Of a stretch of 64,000 bases of DNA, positions 61,007 through 64,000 are shown piece after piece (position 1 is the stretch's first letter; each line of letters begins with the position of its first letter). Made by a program: the position numbers and the translations under genes. This DNA comes from Mucilaginibacter roseus (lineage in GTDB: Bacteria; Bacteroidota; Bacteroidia; Sphingobacteriales; Sphingobacteriaceae). Under the pieces are notes generated by a model. That model saw nothing but the letters and a program-made list of their open reading frames with translations, did no database searches and was not told the origin of the DNA. The stretch is taken from NCBI RefSeq assembly GCF_021215455.1, contig NZ_JAJPWV010000002.1, positions 248,001 to 312,000 on the forward strand. Reading direction: 5' to 3'.

Positions 61007-61603
61007 TTAAAATTTTCTTTTTAAAATTTCGTAATGAGATATGGCAGCCAGGCCGTTCTTAAATCCGCGGGTATAACTAATCATTATGCCCTTGCAGTCG
61101 CCTTCATTATTTTCGGTACTATCCTGTATTATTTTTACTTTTTCCAAGTGACCGACAGCTATTCTCTTTTTCATTTCAAGCTCTTCAACAATATCTACCA
61201 GTCCATTACGGCTCCTGCTTATTATGTGATACTCTGTCTCTTGTATAAAGTCCTCATAAAATGTTTTAACTTTTTTTATAGTACGTATCAGTTCACTCTT
61301 CAAAGCGTCGAGATTTTGGTTTAAATGGCTGCTATCCGGATTAACCAAGGCATCATCATAACCTTTAGCTTCGTGATTTCTATCTAAGAATGAATACAAA
61401 AGATTGATGTTATTGTCAGTGGGTTGTTCCGCTCGCTGTGTATTGGTAGTATTAAACTGAGGCTTAGGTACATTTTTCTCAATAAAGATATTTTCGTCAA
61501 TCTCAGGTAAAGGTTGGTTGCCATTAAATTGTGTCGGATTGTTATCGTCTCCGTTGTACGGTGTTGGCCTTTGTTGGTCGTTAGTAAAATTAAATATTGC
61601 CAT
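61007..61603 (-). CDS. Cassette protein of unknown function, 198 aa
   Basis: I do not recognise this family. Residues 1-70 are rich in Asn, Gln, Pro and Asp and look disordered (DQQRPTPYNGDDNNPTQFNG); residues about 90-198 are helical and charged (LKSELIRTIKKVKTFYEDFIQETEYHIISR, in parts). A short MISYTRGFKNGLAAISHYEILKR segment ends it. It lies 1 nt before the DUF4407 gene and 4 nt after the HNH gene. It may bridge nuclease and membrane protein; this is only inference. Confidence 0.6.
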   Translation of the reverse strand: MAIFNFTNDQQRPTPYNGDDNNPTQFNGNQPLPEIDENIFIEKNVPKPQFNTTNTQRAEQPTDNNINLLYSFLDRNHEAKGYDDALVNPDSSHLNQNLDALKSELIRTIKKVKTFYEDFIQETEYHIISRSRNGLVDIVEELEMKKRIAVGHLEKVKIIQDSTENNEGDCKGIMISYTRGFKNGLAAISHYEILKRKF

Positions 61604-61607
61604 TTGA

Positions 61608-61985
61608 TTAAATTGATAAGGTTGGTACTTTAAACTTTGCGTGCCCTCGTTGATGGCAACTCTTGCAAAGCGTAATTAATAAGTTATTTGGATATTGCCA
61701 GGGCGGGCTGAATTGATTTTGATTTTTATTAAAATGATATTGACGATGATGAACCTGTAGTTCTTCGCTTCTTTTACAGATTATGCACTTGTTTTGATCT
61801 CGAAGCAAAATTTGTGCTCGTTTACTTTTCCATCTTTCATCAAAAAGTAATCCACCGTAAGTGCCGTGTGCTGGCGCTTCAAAATCGGTAACAGCTTGCA
61901 CTGGAGTTTGCTCGTTAACGGCGTTAACGGATTTATAGGGTATACGTTTAATTACCGGAAGTTTTGGATAACGGTATTTGTTCAT
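61608..61985 (-). CDS. HNH endonuclease
   Basis: A 125-residue protein with a C-terminal HNH (His-Me finger) domain: C67-x2-C70 (CIIC), HH at 79-80 (QVHHRQYH), N100 or N101 in YPNNLLITLC, then C107-x2-C110-H and H115. The two CxxC pairs bind a structural zinc; the HH-N-H residues form the metal-dependent active site. The N-terminal 50 residues are linker-like. Substrate DNA unknown. It is the first gene of the HNH/unknown/DUF4407 cassette. Confidence 0.85.
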   Translation of the reverse strand: MNKYRYPKLPVIKRIPYKSVNAVNEQTPVQAVTDFEAPAHGTYGGLLFDERWKSKRAQILLRDQNKCIICKRSEELQVHHRQYHFNKNQNQFSPPWQYPNNLLITLCKSCHQRGHAKFKVPTLSI

Positions 61986-62072
61986 GTGATAAGATTACAA
62001 GAACAAACATGTTAAATTTTTAGCTGAATGTCAATACTTTAAATGAATTAACTACCGGTAAAAATTAATTTA

Positions 62073-63437
62073 TTAAACAAACAAAAGCTTTCGCTCCGGA
62101 AAGCGGGCTGCATAGCCCGAAACGATGTTACGTATATAATCATTACCCGGGTAGGGTGTCAGTTGCTCTTTTAGTTGTTGCAGGCTCTCGGTTTTAAAGT
62201 AATGGGATATATAGCCCATGCCGTAAAAGCGGCCCTTCTCAATCAATATGCAGCTATGTTCGTCAATAGTGCGGCCTTCATCACGTATGGCAAAGGTGGG
62301 CAGCGCCTCATTAAGCGATTCGACGGCCAGGTTAACCCGGCTATTATAATCGTCGGCACTCATGTTGCCGCAACAGGCGCAGGCATCCTTATGTATACTA
62401 TTACATTCGGCATTGTTTTTTTGGATGAAGCACAGTTTAGGGCATAAGCCAAAAGTATCTATCAGTTGGTTAAGCAGGTTATATCCCTCTAATAAGGAGT
62501 TGCAGGCATATAACGGCATTTGGTGCTTGCGGTGCTTATCAACCGCCAGGCGTACATAACCCCGCTGGTCAATATAATCATACAAAGCATAGCCCTGTTC
62601 AAACCGTTTTAATGAGCGGTTATACTGCGGCCAAAGCCGTTTAATCTCCACGGCTTCAAGCACGAAGGCAATCAGCTCGGTACCGCAAATCTGATAACTG
62701 ATGCTATAAATATTCTTTAAAAATTCCTGGCGTTGCCTGCCGGGATTATTGCCGGTAAAGTGGCTGCAAACACGCTTTTTTAAGTTTTTGGCCTTACCAA
62801 CATATATCACCTTGCCCTTGCTGTCATGAAAATAATATACCCCCGGCATATAAGGCAGTTGCTCCACATATTGCTTCGGCAGGTTGGCGGGCAGCACCTG
62901 TTCTTTTGAATTTTGTTTAAGCGCTTTGGCAATATGTTTTTCGGCATCGGCAGCCAGCAGCATAGTAAATAAAGCCGCTGTAGCTTCGGCATCCCCGGCT
63001 GCACGGTGGCGGCTATGGTTTACAATGCCCAGCTGCGAACACAACTTACCCAGGCTGTACGACGGAAAGCCCGGCATTATTTTACGCCCCAGCCGTACGG
63101 TGCATAGTTTATTGCAATGCAAATCGTACCCGGCCTGCGCTAAATGGTAGCGCACAAATGAGTAGTCAAAATTAACGTTGTGCGCTACAAATATTCTGCC
63201 TTCCAACAGTTGATAAATCTCGTGTGCCACCTCTTTAAAAAGCGGTGCCGAGGCAACCATGTCGTTACTTATACCGGTTAAGGCCTGTATGTAAATGGGG
63301 ATCTCCCGCTGCGGATTGATCAGCGTATCAAAGCGTTTAACAACCTGCACGCCATCATGAATACAAATAGCTATCTCCGTAATACCGTTAGCGTTGGCAT
63401 GCCCTCCCGTCGTTTCAATATCCACAATAGCGTACAT
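62073..63437 (-). CDS. Exonuclease-GIY-YIG fusion with UvrC-like Cys cluster
   Basis: A 454-residue fusion. Residues 1-170 form a DnaQ-type DEDDh exonuclease (D6, E8, D91, H144, D149; VDIETTGG and HNVNFDYSF). Residues about 195-275 are a GIY-YIG nuclease (GVYYFHDSKGKVIYVGKAKNLKKR, in parts; E264). Residues 331-375 have C332, C336, C345, C353, C355 and C356 followed by ADDYNSRV, like the Fe-S segment of UvrC. The UvrC RNase H half is absent. Probably DNA repair or proofreading. Confidence 0.88.
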   Translation of the reverse strand: MYAIVDIETTGGHANANGITEIAICIHDGVQVVKRFDTLINPQREIPIYIQALTGISNDMVASAPLFKEVAHEIYQLLEGRIFVAHNVNFDYSFVRYHLAQAGYDLHCNKLCTVRLGRKIMPGFPSYSLGKLCSQLGIVNHSRHRAAGDAEATAALFTMLLAADAEKHIAKALKQNSKEQVLPANLPKQYVEQLPYMPGVYYFHDSKGKVIYVGKAKNLKKRVCSHFTGNNPGRQRQEFLKNIYSISYQICGTELIAFVLEAVEIKRLWPQYNRSLKRFEQGYALYDYIDQRGYVRLAVDKHRKHQMPLYACNSLLEGYNLLNQLIDTFGLCPKLCFIQKNNAECNSIHKDACACCGNMSADDYNSRVNLAVESLNEALPTFAIRDEGRTIDEHSCILIEKGRFYGMGYISHYFKTESLQQLKEQLTPYPGNDYIRNIVSGYAARFPERKLLFV

Positions 63438-63441
63438 AATT

Positions 63442-63449
63442 CAAATGTA
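63442..63449 (-). promoter_or_regulatory. Candidate -7 box of the exonuclease-GIY-YIG gene
   Basis: TACATTTG on the minus strand, ending 5 nt before the ATG at 63437. A nearly leaderless transcript is implied; no -33 TTG seen. Confidence 0.3.
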
Positions 63450-63557
63450 CTATTTTTTGTTAAAATGCTAAATAAATTAGTGAGCGAAGGACTGATGATT
63501 CAAAGCAAACTTTAAGCCTGATAAAGCGGTTATTAATACGGTTGATTATTGATAAGC

Positions 63558-64000
63558 ATGAAAATAAATATACCCGCCATCAGGCGGATGGCAGCACTTG
63601 TGTTGATGGGTTTAATACTGAACGCTTGCAGTGAAAAGGGCGGCATAGGCATCTTTAAAAAACAATCGCCGCATGAGGCCTATGGCCAACGGTTGAAAGA
63701 TGCCGGGCTCGACCGTACTGCTATTGGTAGCAAATGGCTTTCGGTTGCGGATCAGGTTATCTCTAAGCCGCTTGATATAACCATTCCGTATCGCGAAACC
63801 GGCTATTTCGCGGCGGATAAAGCCGGTGGTACTGCCTTGCGTTTTACAGTTAAGCGCGGAAAAAAGATCAGCATCGCTATAACTAAAAAGCCGGCTAACA
63901 TTAATATTTATGCTGATCTATTCGAACTAAATGGTACCGAAACCAAACGTATAGCCTTTGCCGATACTACCGGTAAACCGCTGGAATATGAGATAAAGCG
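63558..64000 (+). CDS. Lipoprotein (partial, runs off the window end)
   Basis: Starts at ATG 63558 and is open to base 64000 (147 codons). The lipobox LILNAC (Cys about 24) predicts a lipoprotein. Residues about 35-60 (SPHEAYGQRLKDAGLDRTAI) and the later PYRETGYFAADKAGGTALRF resemble the N-terminal part of Bacteroidota M23-family peptidase-associated lipoproteins, but the catalytic domain is beyond the edge. Hence the name is tentative. It is divergent from the exonuclease gene with 120 nt between. Confidence 0.6.
   Translation, partial: MKINIPAIRRMAALVLMGLILNACSEKGGIGIFKKQSPHEAYGQRLKDAGLDRTAIGSKWLSVADQVISKPLDITIPYRETGYFAADKAGGTALRFTVKRGKKISIAITKKPANINIYADLFELNGTETKRIAFADTTGKPLEYEIK

Overview
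The window looks like chromosome of a free-living Bacteroidota bacterium, most likely family Sphingobacteriaceae (a Mucilaginibacter- or Pedobacter-like genome; the genus is inference). Supporting signs are Bacteroidota-type promoter boxes (TTG or TTTG about 19 nt upstream of TAnnTTTG), almost no Shine-Dalgarno sequences, a eukaryote-like type II glutamine synthetase, BatA, DUF4199, YtxH and DUF4407 families, TonB proteins and several secreted glycoside hydrolases. I see no tRNA, rRNA, CRISPR array, transposase or integrase.

Layout. 0.1-5.6 kb: 2Fe-2S ferredoxin-like protein, ferritin, outer-membrane barrel, carotenoid-desaturase-like oxidoreductase, a redoxin-like protein preceded by an unusual 27-codon poly-cysteine leader ORF, and an SMR exporter. 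5.7-11.3 kb: a nearly complete molybdenum cofactor locus (moaD-moaE facing moaA-moeA-moaC-mobA-moeB). 11.4-14.8 kb: GH43, GH5-like and GalM genes for plant polysaccharide use. 14.8-20.9 kb: a HAD phosphatase and kinase-like pair, two different glutamine synthetases and a gamma-glutamylcyclotransferase-like gene. 21.4-24.0 kb: malate:quinone oxidoreductase and a TonB protein. 24.1-30.9 kb: a plus-strand run of two glycosyltransferases, a membrane protein, a GH3-family protein, dxr and rseP. 31.3-36.0 kb: a minus-strand operon of a BatA/vWA protein, a dihydroorotase homologue without catalytic residues, an acidic protein and a DUF4199 protein. 36-50 kb: GH20, thioredoxin reductase, YtxH, M1 peptidase, DUF892-like, Smr, histidine kinase, methyltransferase, DUF92, cold-shock and GAF/PAS genes. 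49.7-58.5 kb: lysine pathway (lysC, lysA), ABC ATPase, gatC, acyltransferase, trpS, deoxynucleoside kinase, kdsB and a flavin-fold oxidase. 58.7-64 kb: GH53 galactanase, a compact HNH / unknown / DUF4407 cassette, an exonuclease-GIY-YIG fusion and the start of a lipoprotein.

How it works together: most of the window is housekeeping (Moco, isoprenoid, lysine, nitrogen and envelope functions) with saprophytic carbohydrate enzymes spread through it. The least explained items are the poly-Cys leader, whose cysteine codons can pair with the translation start region of the next gene; the HNH/DUF4407 cassette; the dead dihydroorotase operon; a repeat element that supplies the first 20 codons of kdsB; and three convergent gene pairs whose stop codons share a single TTAA.
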